Part shown: piece by piece, positions 25,434 through 37,906 of the stretch
Layout of the letters: every line of letters begins with the position of its first letter
Position numbering within the stretch: position 1 is the first letter of the stretch
From: Azadirachta indica
Lineage: Eukaryota; Streptophyta; Magnoliopsida; Sapindales; Meliaceae
Length of the DNA: 64,000 nt
Direction: 5' to 3'
Assembly (NCBI GenBank): GCA_022749755.1
Contig: CM040453.1
Coordinates: forward strand, 18,051,368-18,115,367
Translations under genes and position numbers: made by a program
The notes under the pieces: generated by a model
Told to the model about the DNA's origin: nothing
The model's input: only the letters and a program-made list of their open reading frames with translations
The model's database searches: none

Positions 25434-26960
25434 CTAATGCATTCGCAAATGGAATGTTAATATGAAGCTTTTTAAAAATTTCAAAAAATTTACAAAACTA
25501 AGCATCAATCTTTTTCTTTTAGAATTTTTTAGGGAAAAGCAATGGTGGTGCAATAATATGAGGGCTGTCAGGAAATGAAATTCCATACGGCTTAGACTCT
25601 TTCTTTGGTGCTTCCTCTTTAACTTCCTTATCAATCGCTTAACTTATCTTTAACTTATCTTCCTTTGTTTCACTTTTCTTAGGCTTAGGTGGTTCCAACT
25701 TCTTGCCACTTTGAAGAGTGATTGCCTTGCATTGGTCTTTTAAGATTTGGTTACGTGTCGCTAAGAAACTTCTCGAATGATTATCCCTTGATTGAATTAG
25801 TAAGTTAGCCAATTTAAGTTTCTAGCAACTTCATTGTAGCACTCATATTTGGGTAATAAGTCTCAACGCTATCAAGTCGAGCTTCATCCTTATTGAACCA
25901 ATTCCTTGTTTCCATAATAAACGTTCCCACGAGATGGTCCAAGGATGGTTTCTTTTTTATCATCGGTTGTTGAAACCCCCAAGGATGATATGGTTGCAAA
26001 GCATTCCTTTGACTTCTATAGGAAAAATTCTCATGATTGCGGAGTGCGGAATGATAGTGAATTGGTACGTTGTTGCTTAGCCCAAAGTTACAGTTCCGGT
26101 TATTGATAAATTGACATTGCTCCTCTTCCAAGCCTTCATTAGCATATTAAGAACTTTTAACCATTACTTTCTTTTGGCTAGAAGAGGCCTTCCTTATGGA
26201 AAGATTCTTAATCTGATTTGTTAAAGTTGTCACTAGGGTTGAAAATGCTACTATTTTTACAATTGAACTCTCGTAGCTCTCTTTACAATTGACCCTCACT
26301 CGACCATTGGTAATTACTACACATTATTTCTTTTAGGAAAGCATAAGCTTTTTCAATCGTCTTGAACAACAAAGTACCACTATTTGCTGCATCTATAATT
26401 GTTCGAGCTTGCCCATTCAATCCATTATAGAACAACTATATTTGGAATCAATTTTGGTACCCATGTTGAGGACACTTCCGGATTAAATCCTTAAATTTCT
26501 CCCAAGGCTCATACAATGGCTCAAAGTCCAATTGCCTAAATTGTACAATTTCACCACTCAACTATGAAGTCATAGACAATGGAAAGAATTTTGTAAAGAA
26601 CTTCTGAGCCAATTTGTCCCATGTAGTGATGTTCCTTAGTTGTAAAGATTGCAGCTAGCCTCTTGCCTTATTTCTTAAAAAAAATGAAAATAATCTCATC
26701 CGAATCACGTCTTAATCCACTCCATTCATTTTTATTGTGTCACACACTTGCAAAAACATGATCAAATGGATATTAAGATCTTCATGAGACAGACCATCAT
26801 ACTGATTTTGTTGAACCATGTTAATCAAAGCCAATTTAAGCTTAACATTTTTGGCGTTAATGGTTTGCCGATGAATTCCTGAATAGTTATCATTAACCAC
26901 TGGCCAAAAGTAATCTTGAAATGCTTTCAGTTATTAGGATTGTGGTTGTAGCTATTGATT
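25434..26960 (-). pseudogene. Athila-like gag, decayed
   Basis: Fragments at 26900-26712 (GLSHEDLNIHLIMFLQVCDT), 26700-26340 and 26131-25814 together match the capsid region of plant Ty3/gypsy gag. They are followed by an Asn/Tyr/Pro-rich region (NENFSYRSQRN-like, PYHPWGFQQP). Multiple stops separate them. Confidence 0.7.
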
Positions 26961-27176
26961 TCCTTCGTCTGTCATGTTTCTTGATCTATTCCTTCTTTCT
27001 CTTCTCAATCGATGAAAAGTCAGTTCAATCTTCAAACTAAATGCAACAAATTCAAGGGTTGACATACAACTACAAAACTTCAAAGCAGAACAAAAATTAA
27101 ACAAAACAAAAATTAAAATCTAAATTAAAATTAAACTATGCAATCTCCATATTAATAAAAACTCAAAAATTGTTAG

Positions 27177-27194
27177 TCCTTGACAACAACGCCA
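27177..27194 (-). other. primer-binding site of the Athila-like element
   Basis: The minus strand reads TGGCGTTGTTGTCAAGGA directly downstream of the LTR end. It differs at a few positions from the tRNA-Asp-type PBS known for Athila elements (TGGCGCCGTTGCCGGGGA). The changes are mostly C-to-T or G-to-A, as expected from decay of methylated DNA. Confidence 0.7.
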
Positions 27195-27200
27195 AAAACT

Positions 27201-28305
27201 TGATACGCTACCATGTATTTCGTAAGTATACGGAATCATACAAGCAGTAAGTGAAAAAGAATGGGTTCTTGAACCCACAAGGAATAAGTTTATGAATTTT
27301 TAATTAAGTAATGCAACTATGATAGATTAACTTTATCTGAACACTAAAAAAATTGCAAGAGCAAGCAAATATAATTGAAATTTACACAAAGGGCAACTAA
27401 ATTGATTAACAAAATTAAAAATAACAAATTATACTAATTAAAAAGAAAATATGTGGAAACTGATATGAAAAATTGTCCTACGATTTTGATTTCGCCTAAC
27501 TCTTACCATATCTCTTTTAATTTTGAAATTTGCTAAGTTTTTATTTTTAATACACTAGTAACAGGTTCTAAGTAACCTTGTTCCCTCTCCCGAATATCAA
27601 ACTAGGTTTACATTTAACTAAATCAATCGATATCCCTATCTAACTGAGTTAACTTAACACTACTTTAATCCAACCTGTTATTAAATTTTAGAAATTAATT
27701 CACCTTCCAATTTATTAAATCCTAAGTATTAACGTGATTATCTGGTCATTGATATTCTCCCAAACTCTCAATATACTAGATTAGATTTTTCAAATTTCAT
27801 GAACAATTTAGACTATGCCTAAGTACCAATTCATTCATGTTTGATATAATAATTCATTATACAACAAATCATTAGCATTAAGTATAAGAAAAATCCAAGT
27901 GATTAAAAATAAATAACAATAACAAATTCTTTCATTAGTCAAATTATGATAGAATTAGATTATATCAAAATCCTAAAACATGAAAATTTAACCTAACATA
28001 TCAACAATTAAACACAAATCCATAATGAAATTAATTATTCTTACAACAATCCAACAATAGAATAAAATAAATTCCAAAGCAAAAGTGAGAGTTTGAGAAG
28101 ACAAATTTAATGATGAAGGATCAAATTAATCTTCAAGTCTTCTTCCAAAAGCCTTCAAGCTTAATTCTTCCTTTTCTCTTTGTAAAAACCTTTTCTTTTC
28201 TCTCTCTCTCTCTCTCTCTAAAAAGTTTTTTCCTCTATTCTTGGATGGCCCTTTTTATATGACGGTTGATGTATAAAAATTAGGGAAACCTAAGATTAGC
28301 ACACA
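27201..28305 (-). repeat. 5' LTR of the Athila-like element, outer end truncated
   Basis: It starts on the plus strand with TGATACGCTACC six bases beyond the PBS, matching a TG...CA LTR terminus. It includes a (CT)n run at about 28197-28219 and the 145-base block shared with 17026-17172. The outer part is lost or displaced where the MITE at 28317 sits. Confidence 0.65.
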
Positions 28306-28316
28306 TAAAAATAATA

Positions 28317-29277
28317 GGCGTTTTAACACACACCTCCTCTAAAATTTGAGATTTTAATATTTATATAAAAGGTTTAAGGAAAAGCATACTTACCTCTCCT
28401 AAACTGTTAATTGACCATCCAATTTTATTTATAGGATTATAATACCCTTAATTGTTTCAAAATAAAGTATAAGAAATTCAATTTGTATGTAATCAAAAAT
28501 AATTTTAATTTATATTTATTTAAAAATTAAAAATTTAATTAATGACAATTTAATTTGATAATTTTATTTTACGTGTATTTAATATTTATTGAAATTAAGA
28601 ATTTACTTAATTATAATTTAACTTGATAATTTTAGTTTACATTTATTTAATATTTATTCAAACTAAAAATTTCATTTTTTTGTTCATGTATTATATTTAT
28701 TCAAATTTTAAATTCTAATATGCAAACTGCCGTCTTTCTTACCATCTTTTTTTGCAAATTCTCCAGTAATAAATCATATTTCTTTTATTTCACTAAATAA
28801 TTCCATAACTTTATCAACCTCACTCTTTTTAAAAAAAATACTTTAATACAAGATTTATGTCATACACATTCATATTAAATTCACACTTCAATATCAATCT
28901 TATGATTCATAAAATAAATATAGACTTTTGGGTTTATACAAAAAATTTGATGAAATTGTGCAATGATAAAAAATTGATAAAAATATCAACATGGATAAAT
29001 TGCTAATTTTAAATATCGTTAAATAAATTTTTAATTTAAATAAATATTAAATGAATATAAATTATAATTATCATTAATCAAAATTTTAATTATTTTAATT
29101 TTTTGAAGATCAAATAAATTAAAATTGAGTTTTTTAAACTTTATTTTGAAGTAATTAAGGATATTAAGTGAAAATATATGATCAATTGACGGTTCAAAAA
29201 AAATAAGTATGCTTTTTTTAAAATTTTTTATTTAAATATTAAAATAGTAACCTCAAGAACAGTATGTATTAAAACTC
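28317..29277. mobile_element. Mutator-like MITE, 961 bp, with 11-bp target-site duplication
   Basis: TAAAAATAATA is repeated exactly at 28306-28316 and 29278-29288. The left end (GGCGTTTTAACACACACC) and the reverse complement of the right end (GAGTTTTAATACATACTG) begin inverted repeats of about 100 bases. The inner part includes AAAGCATACTTACCTCTCC versus AAAGCATACTTATTTTTTT. The interior is non-coding. An interior segment (28455-28770) recurs at 63684-64000. Confidence 0.75.
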
Positions 29278-29339
29278 TAAAAATAATATCATAGGATTAT
29301 ATATTTGGAGAAATTTGTAAAAGGCTCTTAATGTTCAAG

Positions 29340-30885
29340 TATTCCCTAGGCGCCGAATGTTCCAACATAACAAAATCATGGATCTCGGCAGGGCTGGAAT
29401 CCAGCCTCTGCCGCTGTGAAGTCATCAGTAGCATATTGATGGCTCAAAGAAGTATGACGAGGCGTGGTAGGAGGAAAAAAGGAACCTAAAGAGCTTGAAC
29501 TGTCTTCAACTTCATTGGAAGCATTTTGGACTATATTATTGGGCTTCTTGGACCTTTGGCCATCAAGATCTTCATCTTCGTTAATTTCTTTGGGCCGTAA
29601 GAGCTTTATTATTCTTTTTGTTATTCTTACTGAGCACTCCCTAGCCCTGCGTTTCCATTTTCTTTTTGTATTTTCATTGTGGGCTTGTAGTGGACTTTGT
29701 AGTCCATTGGCCCAACTTCGGATATCCCCGTGTAAAAGGAGTTAAAACTTGAGCAGAATTTGGAAGTTCTTTGTTCCTATCTGGGACTTCAAAATTTAGC
29801 GGAGACAGCACCGAAGATGTAGCTTGGTCAGAGGAATGGGCAGAAAAAGACTTTTCCATCGTCCCAAGTTCTGTAGTTGATTAAAGATTTTAAGCAGCTG
29901 CCATTTTTTTTTTTTATCAACATTAAATGTGTGATCCGCATTGAGAGATATTTCAGGGGCCCAATTTTTAATGTGTCATCATCATACTCCAAAAAAAATC
30001 TAGTCTTCTAGTACAATTAGATCCACATGTTTTGCAAGCCCCGATGTTGGCTATTCCTCATTCCAATCGGTGGTAAACTACACTTCTGTCTTTTTCTTTT
30101 TTCTTTGTGCCAAGATTTGAGTTGTTTTACCCTTTCTGCAAAAGTGGGAGCTCTCAATCACGGGCCATACTCAAATTTTTAATCCTTATCAATCATGAAC
30201 ATAATTTGAGGAGAAATGGTGGTACATTCTCTGAAAACATGCCCAATACAACCACAACAGAAACAAAAATCTGGGAGACGTTCGTATAGAAGTGGAAGAA
30301 TGGCCCATTCATCTTCACCTTGGAGTTTTATTTTAATGTCCCTTCGTAATGGCTTAGGTTACATCTATTATAAATTAAAAATTTTCCAAAGCAGGATCTA
30401 CTTGAATCAAAATCAACTATCTTCCACATGCCCAATTTTACTCTCTAACTACACACCCATTTCACGATTCATACACATAACAGGGATGTTATGAATCTGC
30501 ACCCAGAAAAATGCATGTGTAAAACTTTATTTAGACACATTACCAGTCCCAGATAGTTTAGATAACGCTAACAAGGATTTGTCAAAATTCCATGGCCCAT
30601 TTGCTAAAACTCTTCTCCCATCAACAGCAGAAGAAAATAAAAGATAAATTTATTATCTCCCAAACTCTCCCCTGTAACTTCTTTAAGAGTTCTCCATATA
30701 TGTTTTATAGTTATTTTAAAAACTTCTTGATAAACTGCTCTTGTTGACAAAACTTTCCCAACCGAACCACAAGCAGTCAGTTTTTCTTCCTTTTCTTCAG
30801 AATCTTCTTACAGTATAAATATATTTTCTTCTGCCTTTATTAAGGAAAGAGAATTGCATAACTTCGTGAGCTCCTCGGTATCCAT
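29340..30885 (-). pseudogene. L1-type LINE ORF1 relic
   Basis: The minus strand starts with ATG at 30885-30883 (MDTEELTKLCNSLSLI) and runs in broken frames through a DUF4283-like N-terminal domain. A zinc knuckle near 30220-30265 reads LPDFCFCCGCIGHVFREC, with C-x2-C-x4-H-x4-C intact. Downstream there is a Ser/Pro-rich, decayed tail to about 29340. Plant L1 LINEs have this ORF1 layout. ORF2 (endonuclease and reverse transcriptase) is absent. Confidence 0.7.
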
Positions 30886-30889
30886 TTAG

Positions 30890-33240
30890 GATTGATGGGA
30901 TAGCTTCTATAGAGTTCAGGGAGAGGAATAAAGTTTGAATAAACAGTTCTTATAGAGCGATGAGATGGGTTTTGGCTTCTTTATGGCTGGATATGGCGCA
31001 GCAACATACCTGTAGGTGTAGGATTGACGCAGCATATTAAAGTAATTTGGTCGCCCAGTGATCTGTCACAGAAGGTTGATGATTTATAAAGTTAGTGTTG
31101 CTGTATAAAATACCTGACAGGATCATATGATGTAAATAGTTTAGATTAATTTATTAATTACGAGAAAAGTATATTTTTTTTATTATTTTATTAAAATTTA
31201 GATATTAAAATAAAATATTTTAACGAATCAAATGTTTGCAGAAGTTAAGATTTTTTTTTTCTTCTTAAAACTCAATATTTAATGTACTCCCAAAAATGTG
31301 TTGTTATCGAGTTTATTGGTTTTATAATTAATTAATTATTTAATGTCAAGCCCATCACTTTCGTTATTATCGATAAAAATTATACTCATTATTCTATTTT
31401 TTTAAAAAGAAAGAAAAAAAAAAATTTAGTCTATCCCTTGAAACATCACCTTAAACATTTTCCAAGCAATTTTTGCAAAAGTCACCTAAAGATGGTAAAA
31501 AATGAGTCGGCGTGTTCTCGCCAATTACATGAGAATTAGGCATGACTTGCCCATTGACTTAAAAATCTTATTGGCCATGTTTGAAATACAGGACTATATA
31601 GCATTATTATTATTTAACTGTTCGGCACAAAATTCTTTTTATCCTGTGTTTACTAAAAAAAGAAGAATTGAATTGTTTTAAAAATTAAAAATAATACCTT
31701 TCAAATCTCTAAAAATTAACCCGCTTCCGCACTTTTATTCTATTAAAAAAAATTTAAAAATAACTATTTTTTAAATTTTTATTAAATTATTATTATTTAT
31801 TATTGGTCATTGTTTATCATGGTGACCGTCATTTATTTAAATTTTTGTAAATATCATTAAATTTTATTTTTATCAATTTATACAATAGTATAATTATTAT
31901 TACTATTTAAATAATCGTTTGTTGTTGTCATCCCTTTAAATATAATTATTTTTGTGAATATTATTACGATCCTTATCAAATGCTATATATAATAATATTA
32001 TTATCATTACTGTTTGAGTTATGTAAATTTAAAGTTAAATATTTAATATTTAAATATTTAATTTTATATTTACCATAAATGATAATTTAAATAATAATAA
32101 TAATAATAGTACCATTATGTATAACATTTTATAAAAACTCTAATAATATTCATGAATACTGAAAAGGATGACAATCGCCAATAGTTGTGGCAACTCGCAG
32201 CAATTGATGGCTACAGCCAGTTGCTATGACAGAGAATTATAATTTTTTTTTACTATCATCAAATATTTTTTTAAATTATTTAATTTTTAATTAAAAGTAA
32301 TAATATATAATTAAATAAATAAAAAAAATTTAATAAATTTAATATTTTATAGTATAATTATACACTAAATATTATATTATATTAAATTTTATCCTGACTA
32401 ATCTAATTCAAAATATTAAAAGTAATATAATCCAGCGTACCATACATGCCCATTATGTTTATAAATTTAAGAATGACTTGTCCCTTGACTTGAAAATCTT
32501 ATTATGTATATACTTCACTCACCTGCCCCCATCCAGACCAGGCTCACTTGTCTTGTCTTGTCTTGATCTAAGGCTATCATTTCCAAGGATGAACAAAAGT
32601 AAGTTTTCGGCAAGTTCCCCAGGCGTGCAGAGTCACTTATTCACCGTCCCCCAGGCGCGCAGAGTCAATCATCAACCCAAAGCAGGCAGGTTAAATTCAA
32701 GATTCTGTCTCCGCTGTTGAGGGATGGAGTTGAGCAGTGTTCGGGTTACGAGGGTGAGGAGGATCAGTCTGAGTTATTCAAAGTAAAAGACTATAACTTT
32801 GTCTGGTGTCGGTGGAGGTGGAAGAGGAGGCCAAAGCAGTCAGGTTGATGGCAAACTTGACAACTCCGAATCTGAAATGAAGAAAAAAAAAAAGAAAAAA
32901 ATCTTTCTTTCAATTGGATTTTCAAATTTTCAGAAAATTTCCACAAAAAATTCCTTACACACAAATCACAATTGTCCCTATTACCAATCCAATTCAACTT
33001 TCAATTTCTTATTTGCCCCACTAACAATTAAAAAAAAAAATAGTATTTTTTTTTTCTCAAATTTCATCACCACCATTAATCAAAATCGTTAAATACAATA
33101 TTTGGTACAAATGCTATCTCAGACGAACTGAACTATAAAGGGGTATATTTCACGTGAAAAAAAATGTGTAGTGAAAGTAATGAAATTATGCAATGCAAGC
33201 AAGAAGGGAGATGGGATAAAGTGAATCAAAGATCATGTAA
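30890..33240. other. intergenic, with a GC-richer coding-like island near 32.6-32.9 kb
   Basis: 30.89-32.46 kb is mostly AT-rich and non-coding. A ~30-base phrase (ACTTGCCCATTGACTT) at about 31549 recurs at 32474. 32570-32880 is GC-richer and contains a 32-bp imperfect duplication plus open stretches such as SGVGGGGRGGQSSQVDGK. I could not identify a protein or convincing splice sites. Confidence 0.35.
32617..32680. repeat. 32-bp imperfect tandem duplication
   Basis: CCCCAGGCGTGCAGAGTCA at 32617 recurs with one change at 32649 (CCCCAGGCGCGCAGAGTCA). The remaining 13 bases of each unit are diverged. Confidence 0.6.
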
Positions 33241-33244
33241 ATGG

Positions 33245-33601
33245 AATGCTAAACCACTGGAATATTGATCGAAGAAACCCAAACTGGAACTTCTTCTTTT
33301 TCAGTCGAATCATCATGTGCTAGAAAAGAATTAATGGAGAATTAAAAACAAAAAGATAAATATAAATATGGAATTAAACTATAAAATTAAAATTTAAAAC
33401 CAAATCCAAATGCTGATCTAATAAGATGGTGAGGATGAGCCTGTCGGTGGCTGAATTGCGGACAGAAGGAAGCTTGAGAGCTCTGCCAAAATTGATGCAG
33501 ACGCGTAGATTACTTTCGTCGAACAATCATTGGACGGCAACGACGGCCCTGTGGCTGCTGGTCCTAGGGCCGCCAATAGCACTGAATATAGGGCTTCGCC
33601 G
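33245..33601 (-). CDS. unidentified exon-like fragment
   Basis: Minus strand only. A plausible acceptor (TTTTATGTTGCAG) at about 33602 precedes an open stretch beginning SGEALYSVLLAALGPAATG that ends with a stop near 33418. A second acceptor-like TTCTTTTCTAG precedes HDDSTEKEEVPVWVSSINIP with a stop near 33262. The base composition is GC-richer than the surroundings, which supports past coding. I do not recognise the protein, the exons do not join cleanly, and the apparent upstream intron would be only 58 nt. It may be a gene remnant. Confidence 0.25.
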
Positions 33602-33869
33602 GAAACTGCAACATAAAACATCATTAAAAGAAAGGCAACGAGATTGTAGCAGCCAAAGCTTACGTGGAAAGGTTTTGTAAAGGAAGGGAAATTGGTTTTG
33701 CCGTTAAAAAAAAATATATCTTTCTTGTGCAATTCACACAATTATTTTTACCGGTAATTTGTCGTTAACAAAGGTACTGTTGATGAGTTTTCAACAATTC
33801 AAATTATTTATAAAAATTATCAATAAATCTAACGATAAAGTTAAAAATAATCATTTTTAATATTTTTTT

Positions 33870-34060
33870 TAATGTTTACGAGCAACACCTTACAAAAAGT
33901 CATGCACTATCAACAAATTTACAAAAAAATTTTCCACCGCCTATATCCTATTTGGAAAAAAAAAAGTGAAAGTTAAAGTAATAAAAATGAAAGTATGTTC
34001 TTAATTCTTAAAGCGTGGATTGGTAATACATTATTCATATAATATAAATAGATAAGTAAG
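33870..34060. repeat. short copy of a local dispersed repeat
   Basis: Segments such as 'cttacaaaaagtcatgcacta', 'attttccaccg' and 'cttaattcttaaagcgtggatt' recur in the same order at 42340-42490 and 44500-44640. Confidence 0.5.
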
Positions 34061-34264
34061 GGATACAATAAACTTTAAGTGACCAATATCAATATCCTTG
34101 GTTAGGGGGTCTTCCCATAAGTTCCTAGAGTCTCTCTCTCCAGAAACTAGTGAAAGTAAGTGAATGTCCTCGTATGGAGATTACACTTATCATAGTGTAG
34201 ATTTAATGCTAATTCTCACTTCATCCAACTCACTTATAGTCTTCTCGCCTTACCCTTAAAACAC

Positions 34265-35390
34265 ATGGAGTCAGAAGAGTTAGTCAAGCTATGCCAATCA
34301 TTATCTCTCATAGAAAATGAGGAAAAGCCTATCATTTTAGATAAGAGTATTGCAATGTTGGAGAAAAGTAGTTCATCAACTCTTTAATAGGTAAGATTCT
34401 CTCTCACAGACTAATTAATAGAGATGGACTTAGAATGGCTGTGAAAAAAAATGTAGAGAACAATGAATGAAGTTAAAGTTGAAAGCTTAGGAGGGAACTG
34501 TTTTATATTTCAGTTTAATTTTGAAATTGAACAAAGAAGAATATTATTGAACGGGCCATGGCACTTCAACAAATCTTTGATCATTCTTGTTAAACCAAAA
34601 AGGGTTGGTGATGTGACTTAGATAAATTTTACAAATGCATCTTTCTGGATACAAATTCACAATATCCAAATTCTATGTATGAATCAAAAACTAGGCTGTT
34701 TTTAGGGAGCCTACTTGGAAAAGTGGAAGATGTAGATTATGGAGAAACTAATGATTGCTTAGGAAAATTCCTCAGAATATGGGTGAATATAGACATAACC
34801 AAACCATTAAAAAGAGTGCTACGAGTTAAGCTTAACACAAAAAAAGGGACCTGCATGACCATGCCTCTATTTTATGAAAAACTTCCAGATTTTTGTTTTG
34901 CTTGTGATCGCATTGGTCATTTGTACAGAGATAACTCAAGAGAGACTGGCCACAGCCAGCACTCAACGCTTTAGCTATGGTCCTTGGCTTAGAGCTTTTT
35001 CAATGGCGAGGAAGAACAAGTTAGAGAAACTTGGTGAAAGAAGCGGTGCAAACTCCGGAGATATCGCGTCGAATTCAAGATCCATGGATTAGAACCTAGA
35101 TGATGTCAATATGCATAGTCAGGTGGCTAATAAATGCCAATTCACCACAAATGCTTTTCCTGAGAACAAGAGAAGCATACACCATAATCATTTGATAGCA
35201 GGATCTAGAAATATCAATCCCTTGGCAAACAAAAAATATACTCTGCCCACTTGTGCTATAGCCTCTGAACTAACAGAAAATGAACTACATCTTACAAGCA
35301 TAACTATCCATATGGACATTGAACAAGATGGGCCTAGTCCCCCAATCTGTTCTGAATTCAAAGATACAAATAGTACTATCTTAATCCAAA
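34265..35390 (+). pseudogene. second L1-type LINE ORF1 relic
   Basis: It starts with ATG at 34265 (MESEELVKLCQSLSLIENEE), clearly related to the start of the relic at 30885. A stop at codon 41 and later frame changes break it. The stretch 34675-34974 contains the DUF4283-like C-terminal part and the zinc knuckle LPDFCFACDRIGHLYRDN. The last Cys of the knuckle is Asn. ORF2 is absent, and at about 35392 the sequence passes into the dispersed repeat. Confidence 0.75.
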
Positions 35391-35391
35391 G

Positions 35392-36965
35392 CTCATCTAA
35401 TTTATCATACAATAAATTAGAGACATTAAACACAAATGAATTGAAATTTATTAAATCCAAAACATGGTACAAATAAACTATATCAAATCCTTTAAACATG
35501 AAATTTAGCCTAATATACAAGAATGCGCAACCCAAAGCATTCTGAAATTTATAAGTGCAAACATTAAATTAAGAAAATAACAACAATATAAATTTCAAGA
35601 CAAAATAAAGAGAGGAAGAGATAAAACTAGAGAAATCGGTGCTTCAAATTTGCAAATCTTCAAGTTTTTTCACGAATTCCTTTAATAAGTGATGATTTTC
35701 CACCCCTCTCTCTAGAAATCTCCTCCTTGTGTATTTCTCTTCCTTTTTTTCACATTTTTTCTTTTTTGATTTGGTGGCTAATGTTGGAAAAACACAAAAC
35801 CCATGTTTTTATTCAAATCTCCCACATCCAAAATTGATCCAAAGACTAAAAATGGCCCTTGGATGCACAACAGGTCGTGGAGAAGCGCTAGGGCATGGAG
35901 GAATGGTACGGGCGTGCCTTACGTTCTATTTCGTAGAGGAACAAATGTTTGTGTGGTGTGGGTGCTCACATGGTAGGCATGGCTGTCCCACCCTTGCTGT
36001 CCCTTGGTGCTTCTACTATTGACCAATGTTTTTTAGCTTGTTGCACACACTTTGCTTTGAATATGGTATGAATGTAACATATTGTTGGAAAGCTCTAAAT
36101 GTCTAGTTTCCAAAGCAATGAGTGGTATGCGATTCCAAGTTATATAGGAGAAGATGTGATTGTTTTAGTAATCCATACTCAGGATAATAGTTTTTTTGTT
36201 GCTTTAGCCCAATTTGCACCAAATTCTCCTCAATTTTCTTTTCTTCCTTCCCTACAAACAAACACAAAATTTGATCAAGCTTAAAGTTCTTTTAATGAAT
36301 ATTTAAGTTCAACAACAGTCAATTCATGAGTGAAATATCATTGGTAATTCAAAACACTTATAAAGACTACAATTAAAAGTACTTTTATTTCATACTTAGA
36401 ACACCTATAATTAATTATTTAAATGCATGCTTTGATAGAATTAGAAATATCTAAGAATTTTTATTTTAATAAAAATGTTCCAAAGCTTCTTTGAATTAAG
36501 TTATAAAAAAATATATATAACTGTCACGCCCTCATTGCTGCTCACAAACTTGCTCCCATCGCCACCACCTTAAACCATCAACCTTTCAAACTCACTCGTG
36601 TACATGCTTTCGATTGATTGAATTAAGTTCAAATGTCTTGTACTACATTGCCTTGTTTAGGCTAAGTTAGAAAGGATTCATGTAAGTTTTCCTAGTTTAT
36701 GCAAGTCTGGCACTTATTGGGTTATTGCTTTTGGCAAAAATGGTTGCATGTTTGGCAACTAGTGTTGTTTTTAGTATACTAGATTATGTTTATTGTTGGC
36801 TTGCTGAAAAAATTTTGTTTTACTGATGTGGTTGGGTTCTGTTTGTAGGCTTGCTGGATTATGCAAGTTTGAAATGCTGGAATTAAGCATTGTCCTTTGT
36901 TAAATTTGATTTACTTGTTTGTCAAGTCCTATATGCTGAGATTATGTTGCAATTTTTTCCTTTTC

Positions 36966-37000
<35 letters not shown>

Positions 37001-37906
37001 GATTTCTCAGGCCTAGCCCTTCTTTTCATTTGTTTTATTATTTTTTATTTCATTTATTCTCTTTGATCATTTGCATGGATTTTACTTTTTTAGAAAAAAG
37101 GAAAATAAGGTTATTTTAGACATTTTAATTTTTTAGTTGCTCAACAAATAGTCAAATTAGAAGAATTATTGTACAAAAGAGGTTTGTGTTAAACTGTAAT
37201 AAATGTTTTATGTATATGTAATTTCTACAAACCTTAGGGGAGATAAGAGAAAAATACTCGTTTCATAAAATATAACATATTTATCTAAAATTTATTAATA
37301 AAATTGATAATAATATTATTTTACAACACCTTAATAATGTAATACCTATTCATATGTACTAAATTTATTTATTTTATAATTATTTACTTTTGTTATTTTC
37401 CTTATATTTTATCTACATATAAAATATATTTTTTAAATTATAATATAATTATAAATACTAAAATAAATAATGAAGATAATAAATAAATTTTTTATTCTTA
37501 GTAATAAAAAATAATATTTATTTATACTTTATTGTATTTAATTTCTAATATATAATTAATATTAAATTATAAATATATTGTAAAATAGATAAATTTATAT
37601 TTTAGTTATTAAATATTTGTAAGTATTTTATTCTCAATAAATACTTGTTATTATGATTATATTTAATATTTTAAAAATAATTTTTAATTAATTATCATTA
37701 AAGAAGAATATAATAATTATTTTTTGATACATATCAATTTCTATTTTAGTTATGATGTTTTTATAAATATTTTATTCTCAATAAATACTTATTATTATTA
37801 TATTTAAGATTTGAAAGAATATAATTAATTATTATCAAAAAAAAAGATATAATAATTATTTTTTAATAAATAGAATTCTTAAATAATAAAATGACCTTAT
37901 TATCTC
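35392..37906. repeat. dispersed repeat copy A, about 2.5 kb
   Basis: It shares a collinear block with copies B and C, from 'catctaatttatcatacaa' through a GC-richer part (GTTGGAAAGCTCTAAATGTC near 36087), a GCCCTC...CTTGCTCCCATCGCC part near 36527, a (TA)n run at 36969-36999 and an AT-rich tail. The first part resembles plant LTR sequence in the minus orientation. No ORF is conserved among the copies. The left end is truncated relative to B and C. Confidence 0.7.

Larger units (their letters stand above)
17026..28305 (-). mobile_element. decayed Athila/Tat-like Ty3/gypsy retrotransposon
   Basis: The minus strand carries, in order from high to low coordinates, an LTR, a PBS, gag, protease, reverse transcriptase, RNase H, integrase and an env-position ORF fragment, then a second LTR remnant. 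This is the order of Athila-type Ty3/gypsy elements. All coding parts are broken by stops or frameshifts. About 145 bases near 28147-28297 (starting AAAAGCCTTCAAGCTTAATT) match 17026-17172 in direct orientation, as expected for two LTRs. The downstream LTR lacks its inner ~950 bases and the upstream LTR lacks its outer part, so this is an old, truncated copy. Confidence 0.85.
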
